Below, piece after piece: positions 49,545-62,235 of a stretch of 64,000 nt of DNA. This DNA is from Tubulanus polymorphus (lineage: Eukaryota; Nemertea; Palaeonemertea; Tubulaniformes; Tubulanidae), in assembly GCF_964204645.1 (NCBI RefSeq), contig NC_134027.1:2158485-2222484 (forward strand), in the 5' to 3' direction. A program made the translations under genes and the position numbers. How positions within the stretch are numbered: the first letter of the stretch is position 1; every line of letters begins with the position of its first letter. The notes below the pieces were generated by a model that saw nothing but the letters and a program-made list of their open reading frames with translations, searched no databases and had not been told where the DNA came from.

Positions 49545-49945
49545 ATAGCGGCAGCACTGTACGGTCTAGACACCCCTGTACATCCTCTATTCAGCATCAG
49601 GACCACTCTGAATCAGTATCAGTAATTGATGGGTTTGAACCCGGGACACCCCTGTACATCCTCTATTCAGCATCAGAATCACTCTGAATCAGTATCAGTA
49701 ACTACTGGGTTTGAACCCGGGAACCCCCGTACATCCTCTATTCAGCATCAGAACCACTCTGAATCAGTATCAGTAATTACTGGGTTTGAACCCGGGAACC
49801 CCCGTACATCCTCTATTCAGCATCAGAACCACTCTGAATCAGCAGCAGTAATTACTGGATTCGAACCCGGGACACCCCTGTGCATCCTCTATTCAGCATC
49901 AGGACCACTCTGAACCAGTATCAGTAATTACTGGGTTCGAACCTT
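49545..49945. repeat. 76-bp tandem array, block 2
   Basis: Four to five further units of the same family, ending at ttcgaaccttag about 49946. In one plus frame the unit is open across several copies, giving a 95-codon frame of simple repeated text, which I do not regard as a gene. Confidence 0.85.
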
Positions 49946-49949
49946 AGAG

Positions 49950-52900
49950 ACGATCAGGAAGTCATTGGCTACATTTACCGAAAGCATGAAGAAAATAAAA
50001 ACAATGATTTTTACAAGAGAAACACAAATCTCATGTAATTAATCATGTAATGTTAACACCAAAAGAAGGATACTGGGTGCCACTTTTAAAGTTAACTATT
50101 CAGGACTCTGCTTCTGTATATAAAAATCAAACCGATCATCAGTGGAAATATCAAATTAGCGGGTGGTGAAATATATATGCCGTCACAAAATATTGCCGAA
50201 GGGCACTTAAATTTTAGACCGTACGAACAATGTATTGGGCAATACGGTCTGGATCCGCCCCTGATGGCTATAGTGACAATCAAAAATATTGCGTAATTAC
50301 TCTTCGGCAGCTCAACACTCGCTTCTAACCGGTCAACAAGTGTCAGTGTGAAGTTAAAGTTGTAAGCTGTATTGCCAATATTCGATTATCATGTTTTCCG
50401 GACATTCTCGTCTCCGCACAATGTTGGTGGGAATATTGGTTTGAAAAAACAGGTGGATTGCAAGATAACAAAAAAAACCACTGACTGGTGAACTAACAAA
50501 GTTCAGACAGAGTAGCTAAACAGATAAAGAATTTTAATCATATTGATTCTCATACAACAATTATACAAAATGCCAGGTTTGTGCTCGAGGAATTATAACG
50601 TAAGCTCCTCAAACACGTGGACTGTATTTCAAAAACAGTCCAACCATGGATGTATAAACTATAAACTAGAGTTTATACATCCATGGTCCAACCATAGACT
50701 CTAAAACAGAAACGTCTATGGCCTACAACCATGGACTCTCGAGTCCATGGCTCCCCGCACTAAAACCAGAGATAAACCTGGCCAAATACTCTGGAAAGCG
50801 TAGGATTAAGTAATCAATCTGATTTACATTTTTACATCATTTTATTTTCACATATCATATTATTAACTTTTAGCTTATTTTCTCAAATTTTAATAGTAAT
50901 TTTATTTCTTTTACTATGAATGAAATTGTAATAACTCTAAACCACAAAAGTAACATGTAAAGTATTTCGAAGTTCAGAATAAAAACATGAATACATTACA
51001 CCTACAAATTCACTCACACTCTGGAGAGCGTAAGGTTAACTGATTAATCTTACTTATTACAAGAAAACTAAAAACATTGCCAAATTTTTCTTGTCTTTAA
51101 GAGATTTCTTCAAACATTATCAACTAGCTTATTTCACAAATGTTACATTTGAAATAAAGCACGGGTCTGATCTAAGCACTAGTTCAATTGCCCGGGACAA
51201 GTATATTTTCATTAGGGCAAGTAGGTTATCATTATCGCTCATCCACCGGGCTTGTGTAATTCTATATCTCAAAGCTTTTATCCCACTCGATGCAAGGGAT
51301 GATTGTGTCACAATCGGACTGCTCATGTAGGGCACGTTGAGGGGGCAAGCGATATTACATATTATGCTTGCCCTGCGGTCGAATGGCATTTATTCCTTAG
51401 ATCAAACCCTGCAAACTATTATAAAGGAAATTCTTCTTGAATGTCCAGACATTACAGGCCCCACACAGACGCGTTTAAACCGATAATCAAAACAAAGCTT
51501 GGACGATTGACCAATTAGCACTGCATCCACAAGTTATCCTCTATTTTCAACAGAGCCTTAATTAAATCAGTATTTTATGAACGACTGATAAGCACCAAAG
51601 TGAAATTGTTGCTATAAAACTTAACAACTGAAAAGGTTCAACACGAATGATGAAAATGTACATTGTTTTATTCACACAACAATAATATCTTAATCGAGGA
51701 ATCATCATGTAAGTTCCTAATTTACAAACACGTGAACTGTATTACAATAACAGTCTCTAACATAAAGCGTTAAAACTAGAGATGAAACATACTGATTCAC
51801 TCCAGAAATCTTGGAGTATCAATTTATCATTCTTAATTTATTTTTCGTAAACATTACTTTCACTTAAAAACTAGAATTTTGCCAACTTTGCCCCGACTTT
51901 CAAGCACCTTGGCATTAAATACTAACTATTCTGACGTTTTTTCTTCCAGTTTCGAAAACATCAACATAATTATATAATCGGTAACTAATCGATAACATCA
52001 ATAACTTAAGTTTATAGCTGTTTTAAATTCTTTCTAAAAAGTAAAATGTATGTACATGATTTTAGATAGTAAGTCTGCCCCTGTAAGTCTACCCCAGTAT
52101 AACAATAAACAGTCACAGCAGTGATTGAGCGCAGCTAGTTCTAAGGACGGGTCGATCTTTCATCACAGTTATTCAAAGCATTCTATCATATCAGTTATTT
52201 TTTTAAGTGTATTCGATTTAGTTAAGGTTTATAGTTATTGGTTTTGTTTATTACAGTAACTGAGTTGATAGAATGCTAAAAACAACAACAGGAAAGATCT
52301 TGGGTTTTCGCTATACTTAGGGAAGGTTGTTCGATAAATGAGAAAACCTTGTTGATAAATAAATATTTGAAAAAATGCCTTTTCATGTAAATAAAGTTTG
52401 TATTGTTTGTATTGTTGCTTATTATTTTATCTATTTTAAAAAAAAATATTATTCATTTATTTATGAACTTGCATTTTGTATTATTTACTATCTATTATTT
52501 ATAATTTTTTATTTATTGGTTTTTCTTATTTATTCATGTACTTGTATTTTGTATCATGTATTATTTATAGTCCTCCATTTACAACTGCAGGCATTTTTTC
52601 ACTGTAAAGTTCTGGGCCATTTTAGAAAAGCACTACTGATTCACTGCCGCTCCTAAATAATCATTATACACCCGATTTGAAGCTAAGTAATAATTAATGA
52701 GAGCCATCTCGTGATATGGATTTACCCATTACAATAAAAGAAGTTCAAACAGCTATAAACAATGTTAAAACGTTCAAAATTAGTCCTAGCTATAACTTTA
52801 GCTTTACCTCTCAAATGTAAATAATGGTCTCCTTTTAGATAAAGCTTTTGCTTTCAAATACGTAGCATCGAACAGATTGATGGAGGCTCAAAGTTACAAC

Positions 52901-53658
52901 TCCATGTGAAAATCGACATATATGATTCATTTCTCAAATTGGTTACACGGGCCTTCCAAAATATCAATGCCGTCAAATTAGTACATCTACAATTCTGCAA
53001 ATACTTATTATTTGTACATAGAACGTTATGTTCTATGTTTCCTAACTATGTGATATCTACAGGGCAAAGCCACTGTGTTGACTCTGTTTAACTATGGTAA
53101 GCACAATAAAACTTACAATATCATGTTGAAACTATATCTCAGTTTAGGCGTTAACTCAACAGACCTACGACTAAAAACTAGGCGCTTGACGGGACCATTT
53201 ACTCCTAGTGACTAACCAACTCGACTTATCTTTCAACCTAAGATCGAAGACCAATATTGTGAATTAATTGAGCTTAGCTTTTATTAGACTCTAAGAAGGA
53301 TATTTCTGTCACATTGCAAAACACATGACACATCTTTTTACAAACGCATTATAAAATAGTTTTCTCTATATTCAAATATTCAAACGTAGAGTTCCTTTCT
53401 CAGGCCAAAGGAACCTAATTATCTAACTAATTATCTAACTATTTTCAATATTCGACTCAACAACTATTTTCATACTCCACTCCACGCAATCAGGTAAATT
53501 TTTTAAACTATGTTACCTATCAGACTGGTCTGAAAAAGGGTGATATTAGTAAAAAAATCAATACTTTACTACAGAGGTCTTTGCCGCTACTGGATCTCAG
53601 TGTTCATGAGATAATCCATTGTCTTTGCTGCGCGAATCGGTGTTTATAAGATACACTA
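49950..53658. other. AT-rich intergenic DNA with small inverted repeats
   Basis: No gene is supported. A perfect 18-bp-arm hairpin (accatggatgtataaact, 50643-50660, and 50670-50687) lies among several ccatgg boxes. A weaker inverted pair is at 52154-52197 and 52257-52299. The segments near 50599 and 51709 (aacacgtg, ctgtatt) and near 50794 and 51022 are diverged duplicates of each other. Confidence 0.5.
53280..53285 (-). terminator. candidate polyadenylation signal for the 53.7-kb terminal exon
   Basis: AATAAA on the minus strand about 375 bp after the stop codon at 53659-53661. Its use is inferred from position only. Confidence 0.3.
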
Positions 53659-53855
53659 TCATCTCTGCTGCTCCTGATAAAATGTTTTATAGAAATCAAC
53701 CACCGATTGTAGAAGATTCCATCGTTGAGTGATTAATCCGTCGCTGGCTCCTAAACTTCTCATCTGGGCTTCTGCAGTTTTCATCAGCAAATGGGTCAAT
53801 GGGTATTTGTCTACTTGTGACTTCTTCAGGCCATTATTTCCGGGATGTAGTTTGA
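53659..53855 (-). CDS. terminal coding exon of an unidentified gene
   Basis: A good acceptor (ctttgtttcag) opens an exon of 2 nt plus 64 codons ending in TGA. The translation starts KLHPGNNGLKKSQVDKYPL and ends DFYKTFYQEQQR. It has ordinary, non-repetitive composition with helical-looking spacing, unlike the surrounding repeat DNA, which argues for a real protein C-terminus. I do not recognise the family. No upstream exon on the minus strand could be joined with confidence; it may lie beyond the repeats at 54-58 kb. It could also be a fragment of a retrocopy, but the acceptor argues against that. Confidence 0.5.
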
Positions 53856-53899
53856 CTGAAACAAAGTGAAGAAAGCAAAACATTTTAGACAGATTTATC

Positions 53900-56800
53900 A
53901 TAACTTACATGTCATTTCAAATTACAAGCCACCGTGTTTTTCACTTAGTTAATATAGTTATTTCCAAAATCAGAATTAGGTTCATTGACGTCAATTGCCG
54001 ATTTAAACCCCAATAAATAATTGCAGTAGTAGGACTAGTTCATTAATGTTTAAGCTTGGAGTAATCATTTGAAAAATTTATTACTCCAAGGTGCAAGACT
54101 AGTAAAGATAAAAGTTCTAAGATCAGCCATGTGGACAGGTAAATAGATTTCGATGATAATCACTTATCAAATGATATTCATATGAGGCCTGAAATTTCTA
54201 TATACCGGTAATTTCCATCTAATGAGTTTGATTCTTTTGTGGGTTGTTCAAATCCGTAGATTTCAGATGAGTAGTTGATTTTAAGCTGGTCTCTTTATTA
54301 TAGTTGAAACTTAGCTGCAATGAGTAAATAAATATATCCTGTAATCACGACATTTAGAAATCATCGTAATAGCTCCATGTGTATCAAGTTACCTTTTATG
54401 ATTGCTGGTTTCATCATCGACGAGGATCTCCTGAGTCGGTTGGTTTCTGTGCACTGTTTTCTCTAATTGGCAGATTTTTGATGAGTTGTTGACCTCAAGC
54501 TCTTGTTTGACTTTTCGAGTTGGTGTCCCTTACAAACCTACCACACCTGGCGGGAGCGATACGGCGGTTTTTTCGAAATCGGAAATCGAAGTACAGATAT
54601 AGTTGCGTGATCGGCGGTCGTTTTTAGATCTTTTTTTTTTTAAGTCCAAGAACATAATTGGTTATTCGGTTCCGGTTCATTCAAACAATCTTTTATTCTG
54701 CCTAATTCTGATTTTGGAAATAACTATATTACAAGGGTGAAGATAATTTTACAATATTTGGTCTTTTTTAATGTAACTAGTCCGAAAGTTTACAATGTTT
54801 AATAATTTTGTCTAACCTCAATTTTTTTTTGGTCGTTTTCACCGTTTAAATAGTCGAAGCACATATTAAGTGACTGATTGGGGTTAACTTTTTTTCTGCC
54901 TAATTTAATACATCGAGATTTTGGAAATAACTATATTTTACAATATTTGGTCTTTTTTCATGTAACTAGTCTGAAAGTTTACAAGGTTGAATAATTTTAT
55001 CTATTTTTTTCTGCCTAATTTAATACATCGAGATTTAGGAAATAACTATATTTTACAATATTTGGTCTTTTTTTCATGTAACTAGTCCGAAAGTTTACAT
55101 GGTGGGAGAATTTTGTCTAACTTTAATTTTTTTGTCATTTTCACCGTTTAAATTTGTCTAATTTTTTAAAGTTTATTGTAGTTTTTCTCGAGTATGTCTG
55201 AAATTGAAGTACATAATTGGGAAATTCGATTCCGGTTCATTCAAACTATCTTCCAATCAGTCTGAAACGGCAAGCTGAAGAAAAGAGCAGAACCTTTTGA
55301 GCAGAAAATCCTTTGGAATATCACTGATCATAATTATCATGTCAATTCATATATAAGATCAGCAACGTGGATCGATACGTAGATTTTAATAATAGTCTTA
55401 AATGATATTTATGAGATTCAACTCATATAGTGATTCATCTATATTCTAAATATCTAAGCAATGGTTGATTATTATAGTTTAACAACAATTCAACTAAAGC
55501 ATCTATAGTCATCTCTAGGAATACCAGAGTTACAACAAATTTAGAAATGCATAATCAATCTTATCAAATCGTTTTTGAACTGTTTTCTCTTCTATCTTCT
55601 TGAAATTCTTGATGTGTCTTTTATTGAAACCCAGGCCCATCATACAGTGCAAACCTGCTAGTAATATTGGCCTATATATATTTCGATTGTCAGCTAAACC
55701 ATGTTCGTATTATCAAATTTACTTCATCGTCAGTTAATAAACTTAAGAGATGTTTTCTACCCACAGATGGCGACATCTGTACCCAGTGAATGGTATTCTA
55801 ATCCATTTCATTAATTCTAAATATTGCTCCTAATATATACAATGATTTTGTAATTATGATAATATAACTAACTGAAGAGTGAGTGCGCTGCCAGCATTGA
55901 GCACACTGATCCTATAAGTAACATGGTTCTACAGATTTAAGAAACCTCGAATCATTCCCACAACTCGACAAATCCAGAATTCTGCAAAGCCTTAAAGATT
56001 CAATAAATCCCACGCACAAGAGACAGAGTTAAAACATACCCAGTATTCTTTATATATCAACCAATATTGAATTATACTTATCAACCCCTATGGTTTAGAT
56101 TTGAGCACTTATACCTTATATGAAGATGCTGAATTAGATACCTAATCTATAAGTTAATTGATAATGCCCTAGCTATAATTGAAATTGTCTCTGACAATAT
56201 TTTATATGGGGCTTGAAATTTCTACACGAGAAGAATTTCAGATCCGGTACGAATTTGAATTAATCACTATTTGAACTGCTAATTTTGCATCAGAGCTTTT
56301 GATACCTAGCTTAACTAACCCAGAATCCCCCAGAACCTAACTGATTCAACAGATCCCACACACACATGTGGCCCAGTTAGACGCAGATGACATTGCGCGA
56401 TACAGTCGTCTCATCCACTGTGCAATTTTGAATAAGTTTCACTTATATTCATTACATTGAATTAATTTTAATTAAATTCTAGGTATCTAAGCGAACCATT
56501 AATTAGTAATCATACTAGCTATATTTTAATAGTCAGTTGAACAATATTTATATGGAGCTTGAAAATCTACATGAGTAGAATTTCAGATGTGGTGAATTCG
56601 TCACTATTTGAATTCATCAGAAATTAAAGATAAAAAAGCATATTTTTAGTGGTAAATTAGAAATTCCCTTAGCCGAATGGCTATTATATAGTTCACTGTG
56701 TATAAGGACCAAAAGACCTTGTTATGACCGGACCTCCCTGGTGCGGTGCGAGTCATGATGCTAGAAAATAGTTTGAAGGAGAGGGGTTAGTAAAAGAGAG

Positions 56801-58330
56801 CTATTAGCAAGAGGAATAAGACCTAAGTTTAGGATATCCTGTCACAATAAGGCTTTCAATCTGATATACACAGTGAAATTGAAATATTCCCCCTTCCAAA
56901 TCCAGGAATGTATTTGTGCACAGATTCGATCGGAAGTAAATCTGCGTTTTTGGCAATATGATTTTGGCAATATGTATCAAAACAGGTTCACTTAGATACA
57001 GATAAATAAATGTGCTCAGATACACATGTATCAGCTACATTTTAAATGTCCATGGAATTAGAAATAATTTCACATAACAATTGAATTAACCTTAATCGAT
57101 CTAAGTAATACGTTAATGAGTAATTTATCTTAGATTCTAATTTTCAGTTAAACTATATCTAATATGCGTCACTTGACACACAGTATGGCTTTTAGATATT
57201 AATTGAATCAGTTAGGTTTGAGTAAATTTTGCCAATAATGAAAAGCATGGGTAGTCGTCGTGAGCGTGGCAGTTGGCGTTACAGAACTGATCAGTCAATG
57301 AGACTGATTCACTTATAGATGTGCTCAAATATATCATATATTTCAGCTATATTTCAATAAATAGGCTATTTATGATATAAAAAGTTTTTGATCTAACATC
57401 AAATATTGAATTCATCTTAATTGTGAATATCTAAGCCATTTTTCCTGGCTGTATGCTAATTGTCAGTCAAACAACAATTATCATGCGTCAGCCAAAACAA
57501 GACGCAGTGTTTCAGGAATGAATTAAATCAATTAAAGCTTTGGTTTATTCTGGATTTATCAAAGTGTTGAGACCAAATCACTGTTTCATAAAGACCTGTA
57601 GTCCATAGTTTTCCCCATATAACACCAGACCTCGATAGAGCCCTAGACACTATCTTATGAAATTCATAACTGTTATGTGTGAGGCAGCACACAGTATATA
57701 TTGTAAAGTATGGCCTCAATCTTAATAAATTGATCAATATATTATTTGTAAAGAAATATCTATCAACCAACGATAAAGTTTAATTGATATATCTTTTAGT
57801 AAAAATTGTCCTATCTAGATCTTGATTGTCAGTTAAACAATAGTCATATGAGGCCTGAAATATCTACGGTACATTCGAATAATTTCAAATGTCACATAAG
57901 ATATTGAATTTACCTTAATTGTACGTACTTACAAAATCTTTTAATCAATAACTGACCAATCTACATTTTAATTATCAGACCAAAGAATATTTAAAGGACC
58001 TCACTCAATCATTTCGTCTAATATTGTAAATATTCAAGCAATCATTGCCTAGCTATATTTCAATTTACTACCGGCCACAGAGCCTCAATAAAGTAGTGCA
58101 GAGATGGTGAGCTTGACCAGCGCCTATGCATTCTACCCCAGATATGAAAAATCAACTTAGCTTTATGTATGTATGTATTCCTGTTGCCATGCGGGATGAG
58201 CCATGCAAGACTGCCAGGTTTGGTTGCGACAGGTCTTTGCGACAGGTGTTTGGTGGTACTTCAAGGTGGAGTCTTTTGTGGGCACTTCGGGTGGGCAGAT
58301 TTTAGATGGGCCTTTCCGGATTAACCTGAA
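53900..58330. other. diverged interspersed and tandem repeats
   Basis: A roughly 300-350-bp unit that includes atgaggcctgaaatttcta and agaatttcagat recurs, much diverged, near 54175, 56205, 56550 and 57840, with related pieces between. No convincing exon was found. Codon-like frames are short and AT-rich. Confidence 0.5.
54690..55140. repeat. roughly 115-bp tandem repeat, three copies
   Basis: Units with tctgcctaatttaatacatc, ggaaataactatattttaca, atttggtctttttt and aactagtccgaaagtttaca occur from about 54698, 54895 and 55010. The first and second are separated by an unrelated insert with ggtcgttttcaccgttta. Confidence 0.8.
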
Positions 58331-58529
58331 ATGAGTAAAAGAACGATATTCTGTAGTTACACAATCCTTTCCGTATCACGCATCGTAATTTACATGTGTA
58401 TCAACTTAACTTTCAATATTGCTGAGTTCAGTGTTCTTTTTTGGCATCGTCTTCGTTGTAGTCACCTTCAGCATCTTCTTCAAATTCTTGGGAGTGCTGA
58501 AATGAAAAAAAAGAGAAGAGCGATGAAAA

Positions 58530-58790
58530 CCTGGTACGGAACAAAACTGATGTTCGAAAGCTTTTCAGCTCTCCGTCGCCGGTCACATGCCGAGAACACC
58601 AGACAATGAGCCAGCCAGGAATATACTGCCCTCTACACGCCCTCACACAGAACGCGAAAACCAGAATGACAACGCCTCACATTCCCCATCTAACTGCAGG
58701 GTGTACTGGGCAACGTCAGTAACTGACAAACCTGTAAAATTGCACGAAACACAAATAGCGCAGTACAACCAGCTTGACCGGGTTGAGATT
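58530..58790 (+). pseudogene. LINE (non-LTR retrotransposon) 3' fragment, plus copy
   Basis: Across shifting frames the translation reads VAGHMPRTPDNEPAR, then ALYTPSHRTRKPE, stop, LTFPI and finally CKIARNTNSAV. This fits the region after the reverse transcriptase domain in many LINEs (F-A-G-H-x-x-R-M, then a PSHG/RGRP-like segment). It carries at least one frameshift and several stops, so it is dead. The copy at 59060-59325 is in the opposite orientation. Confidence 0.65.
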
Positions 58791-58804
58791 CAGGATCTCA
58801 ACTA

Positions 58805-58945
58805 GCACTCAAAAGCGTGACAAGAGACTTCATCCACTGACCGAGGTTGTCACAAGGACACAATGCAACTAGCACTCACAAGCCGACAAGAGACTTCATC
58901 CACTGACCGGGGTTGTCACAAGGACACAATGAAAACTAGCACTCA
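58805..58945. repeat. roughly 66-bp duplication
   Basis: agagacttcatccactgacc and ggttgtcacaaggacacaat occur twice in tandem between the two LINE fragments. Further partial copies continue to about 59060. Confidence 0.75.
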
Positions 58946-59059
58946 AACTAGAAATCAAAGAGCGTGACAGTAGAATCATCCCTCAGCCGACTCAGAATAC
59001 CAGAAACAAAGAGCGTGACAGTAGAATCATCCCTCATCCGGGCGGTCACAAGGACACAA

Positions 59060-59325
59060 TGAATGCTAGTAGCGTGACAATCCAGTATAACCGCTCCATT
59101 TGTATCCCGCGCAATCCCGCAGATATGCCCGTCATTGACATCACTCAGCACACTTTGTAGATAGGTGGGGGCAGTGAGGCCTCGTCATCCTGGTTTTCGT
59201 GTTCCGTATGAGGGCGTGTAGAGGGCAGAATTTCCTGACCGACTCTTTGTCTGACATCCTCGACACATGACCGGCGAAGGAGAGCTGACGCTTTCGGACA
59301 TTAGTTTTGTTCCAGCAAACGTTGA
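59060..59325 (-). pseudogene. LINE 3' fragment, minus copy
   Basis: Reading right to left, the frames give QLSFAGHVSRMSDKESVRKF, a frameshift, ALYTPSYGTRKPG, TGA, then RGLTAPTYLQSVLSD and HICGIARDTNGAV. Both copies share the TGA after the KP(G/E) residue, so that stop predates the duplication or was present in the source element. The two copies form an inverted repeat about 500 bp apart. Confidence 0.7.
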
Positions 59326-59339
59326 AATTCGACAGAGAA

Positions 59340-61155
59340 ATCGGCCCTGGAAAAAAAACGGGTTAATTGCTGAAAAATAGAACGGATTAATGAACACGGA
59401 ACAGTACAGGACAGCACGGAGACAAACAGTAACACATAAAACATAAAGACGTCGTTCCTCAGGAAGCAGGAACAGGAGCAGGAGCGGGAGCGGGAGCGCA
59501 GCGAAAATCGCCAGGAGGAGAATCCACGGTAGCATGTTCACAGTGTGAGTAAGCTGAGGTGAATGGTCTATGCTTGTGTACACCGTGGTCAGCCGATGAC
59601 GTATTCAATAGCGCGTGTCAGAACGATATCAACAACTCTGAAAACCCGCAATTGTGTCTCTATTGTTGAATGGATTTACATTATGAGGTTCCACCGCCGG
59701 GTTGAATACGCGCCAGTAGTCAGCTGAACAATATAGTGGAGGAACTTTAATAAGGCCATGAAATAAATTACTTGATTCCCAACAGCTACTTCCGAATTTA
59801 TAAGCATCCGCCTGTTTTTTTTTTCTCAAATTCTAGAATAATTTATAAATTATACCGACCGATAGCACTTCCATTACAGATTCACACCAACACAGGTCTT
59901 CCTATCATAGAAACCGCGTAAACCTTTACTAATGAAATTAGTTTATTAGTCACGGACAGTTCATGCACCCCGAGATAACTACCTCTCATGCAGGAAAGCG
60001 GTCTATTTGAGTCATTGGGGGAAAACCCACTAATACCATGTATTCACGATTATTCATCATTCATACTGTTATCACAGAATCCCGTCAATACACAGATTTT
60101 CATTAAAAAAAACTCCTCGATGCAATTGAGGGGAGATATATGAGGCATTTTTAATTATTTGGAGCCAGAAAATGAACGATCATGAAATGCGGCTTGAAGG
60201 TGAACTTTTTTGGGCGCGAAAAAATTGGACAAAACGAACGTTAAGTCAAAGACACATGCTAACATTTAATATGATAGAAAACCATTCAATAAACATGTGA
60301 AGGGGCAACGGGTTGTTAATTTTCGGGTTTTAGGATCGCTAGCCCTGTTACGTTAGAGATTGTACTGAATGTCTCAATGCGTCAATATTCCCTGATACGC
60401 TACAAAAGCGGTCGTCACCGTAATAGTTATGAACGACCTACATATGTATCTACGGAGGTCAATCGCTGAGTGCTGGTACTTAAGTAATTAAAAACTAATT
60501 AAAAATTAAGTAATTTTAATTACTTTGAACTTTCAAGTCGTGGAGTCTCTTTTCTCTCATGGACCCCTTTCGGTGAGGCCAGTGTCCGTAACTGTTCTTT
60601 TTGCCGGTACGACCTTCACCCAGTCCTGGCAGTGGCTGTCTCCACAGTGTGTTACTGTGATACCACCCACCCAGACACTTTCATTCAAATTCGCGTGACT
60701 TTTGCCGACACATACTGTCGGCATTTTTGCCTGTGTTCAAACTGCGATATCTCAGCAAATAAACAACCGATTTTGATAAATAAACACTAACCTTATGATG
60801 TCTTACGTTTGTTCATTATATCATTTTGACGATACGTAAATCTGATTTTAGTACGATTAAAATTAAGATACAAAAATGATGCGCTGATTAGCGATGAGAC
60901 ACGCATCGCTCAAGTGTCTCGTTGAATGCCTAGTTTCAAAGTGAAAAAATGGTGTCATTTTTGCTATTTCTGTATTTATATCGCATCAAGCACGGAGTAT
61001 GATGAAGAAGGAACCTCCGAATGAACATAATAATAAGAAAACTGAATATGTGAGGTTTGTAATGATAGTTCATTTTTCACAATCGATTTGGTGAAACTGG
61101 ATTTCTGGTGGTTTAAAGTCACAGTGATTTAAGAGTATCGAGAAAATGTCGTTCG
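59340..61155. other. non-coding stretch, nothing recognised
   Basis: No exon could be supported. There is a GC-richer patch at 59460-59520 (gagcgggagcgggagcg) and a small hairpin with tgccgaca arms at 60703-60710 and 60716-60723. Confidence 0.45.
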
Positions 61156-61159
61156 TGTC

Positions 61160-61996
61160 TTAGTGTCTGTAGTATGGAATACCTCAAGGGCCATCCGACT
61201 TACGTTTTACGACTTACGAGTTACGTTTTACGAGTTACGATTTACGTTTTACGAGTTACTTATACATTTCCTTGAATATTCGTTACGACTTCCGTTTTAT
61301 GAGTTACGAATTACAACTTAAATACGTTTTACGAATTACGAGTTACGATTTACGAGTTAAGTGTTGGAGTTTCGGTTCGCAAGAGTTCAAGGACAGTGGC
61401 CACGTGGTTGGCATTTCACTGTGTGGGTGTAATTATAAGACGAATAACTGTAACGATGATGGATGGCTGTATGCAGCCCAGTGCTTTCAAAAAATAAATA
61501 CATTTTTTCTAAATTGATGAATCTTGTTCTAATTATTAAAATCATTTCCAGCTAAGATCTATTGAAATATCGCCTATTAAAATCATCGTGCACGTAACGG
61601 GGCAGTCATCAGTCAGTGTGAAATGTATTGTCAGCATTGAATAAATTTTGAGAAGGTTCGCACAGCAGATGGCCAACGCGCAGATTTTCTGCCCTGTAAT
61701 AGACCACTGCAGTCGAGATTGATTCACTATGTACAATAAATTACTCTTATTATGCTGTTTGAAATGACAATTCGTCTTCATTTTGAAACCCGTTCTTTGA
61801 ATAACGCGCTTCGGATATCCGAAGCCAATTAGTGAAAAACGTGTAATTCGTAAAACGTAAGTCGTAAATCGTAAGTCGTAACGTATTGTAGGAAATGTAT
61901 TAGTAACTCGTAAAACGTAAATCGTAACTCGTAAAACGTAACTCGTAAGTCGTATGGCCCTTGAGGTATTCCATACTGTAGTACATCAGACACTAA
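61160..61996. mobile_element. 837-bp fold-back element with TTACG-rich arms
   Basis: The left arm from ttagtgtctg (61160) is complemented by the right arm ending cagacactaa (61996), through tatggaatacctcaagggcc and a long run of gttttacgagttacgattta-type repeats. Arms are about 150-200 bp with small gaps. The interior (about 61400-61800) has no recognisable protein. It ends 240 bp before the FEN1 ATG, so it probably borders or overlaps the FEN1 promoter. Confidence 0.8.
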
Positions 61997-62235
61997 CGTT
62001 CTTGGTGAAGAGTTTTCGAGGAAATCACAATCTAGCAAAGAGAAATTAAGAGATTCTAAACGGACTCGAACGAGGCGACTCGTGGCAGTTTGATAGAATA
62101 TAAATTGAGAACTAAGAGAGCTGAAACGAATTTTGTAATGTGATCCTGCGCCATCCGATATAGACAATACCATAAAAATTGCCGCGATATATTTCCTATT
62201 GATTTAAAGTATATTTTTGAGCAAATTGCATTGAT

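Noticed and set aside
48678-49940. tRNA gene cluster
   Set aside because: GGTTCGAACCC and the 76-bp period are suggestive, but I could not fold an acceptor, D or anticodon arm, and the core is a palindrome.
52375-52656. 93-codon AT-rich frame after several AATAAA motifs
   Set aside because: Composition is low-complexity (Tyr/Ile/Phe from AT-rich DNA), with no homology. The AATAAA motifs are expected by chance in such sequence.
58331-58609. 92-codon open frame as a gene
   Set aside because: Its 3' half overlaps a LINE fragment in a different frame from the LINE protein, and the 5' half has no recognisable content.
59185-59583. 132-codon minus-strand frame with a hydrophobic Leu-rich segment
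   Set aside because: The C-terminal part is a frameshifted LINE tail, and the hydrophobic stretch comes from a small GGAGCG-type repeat. No independent support.
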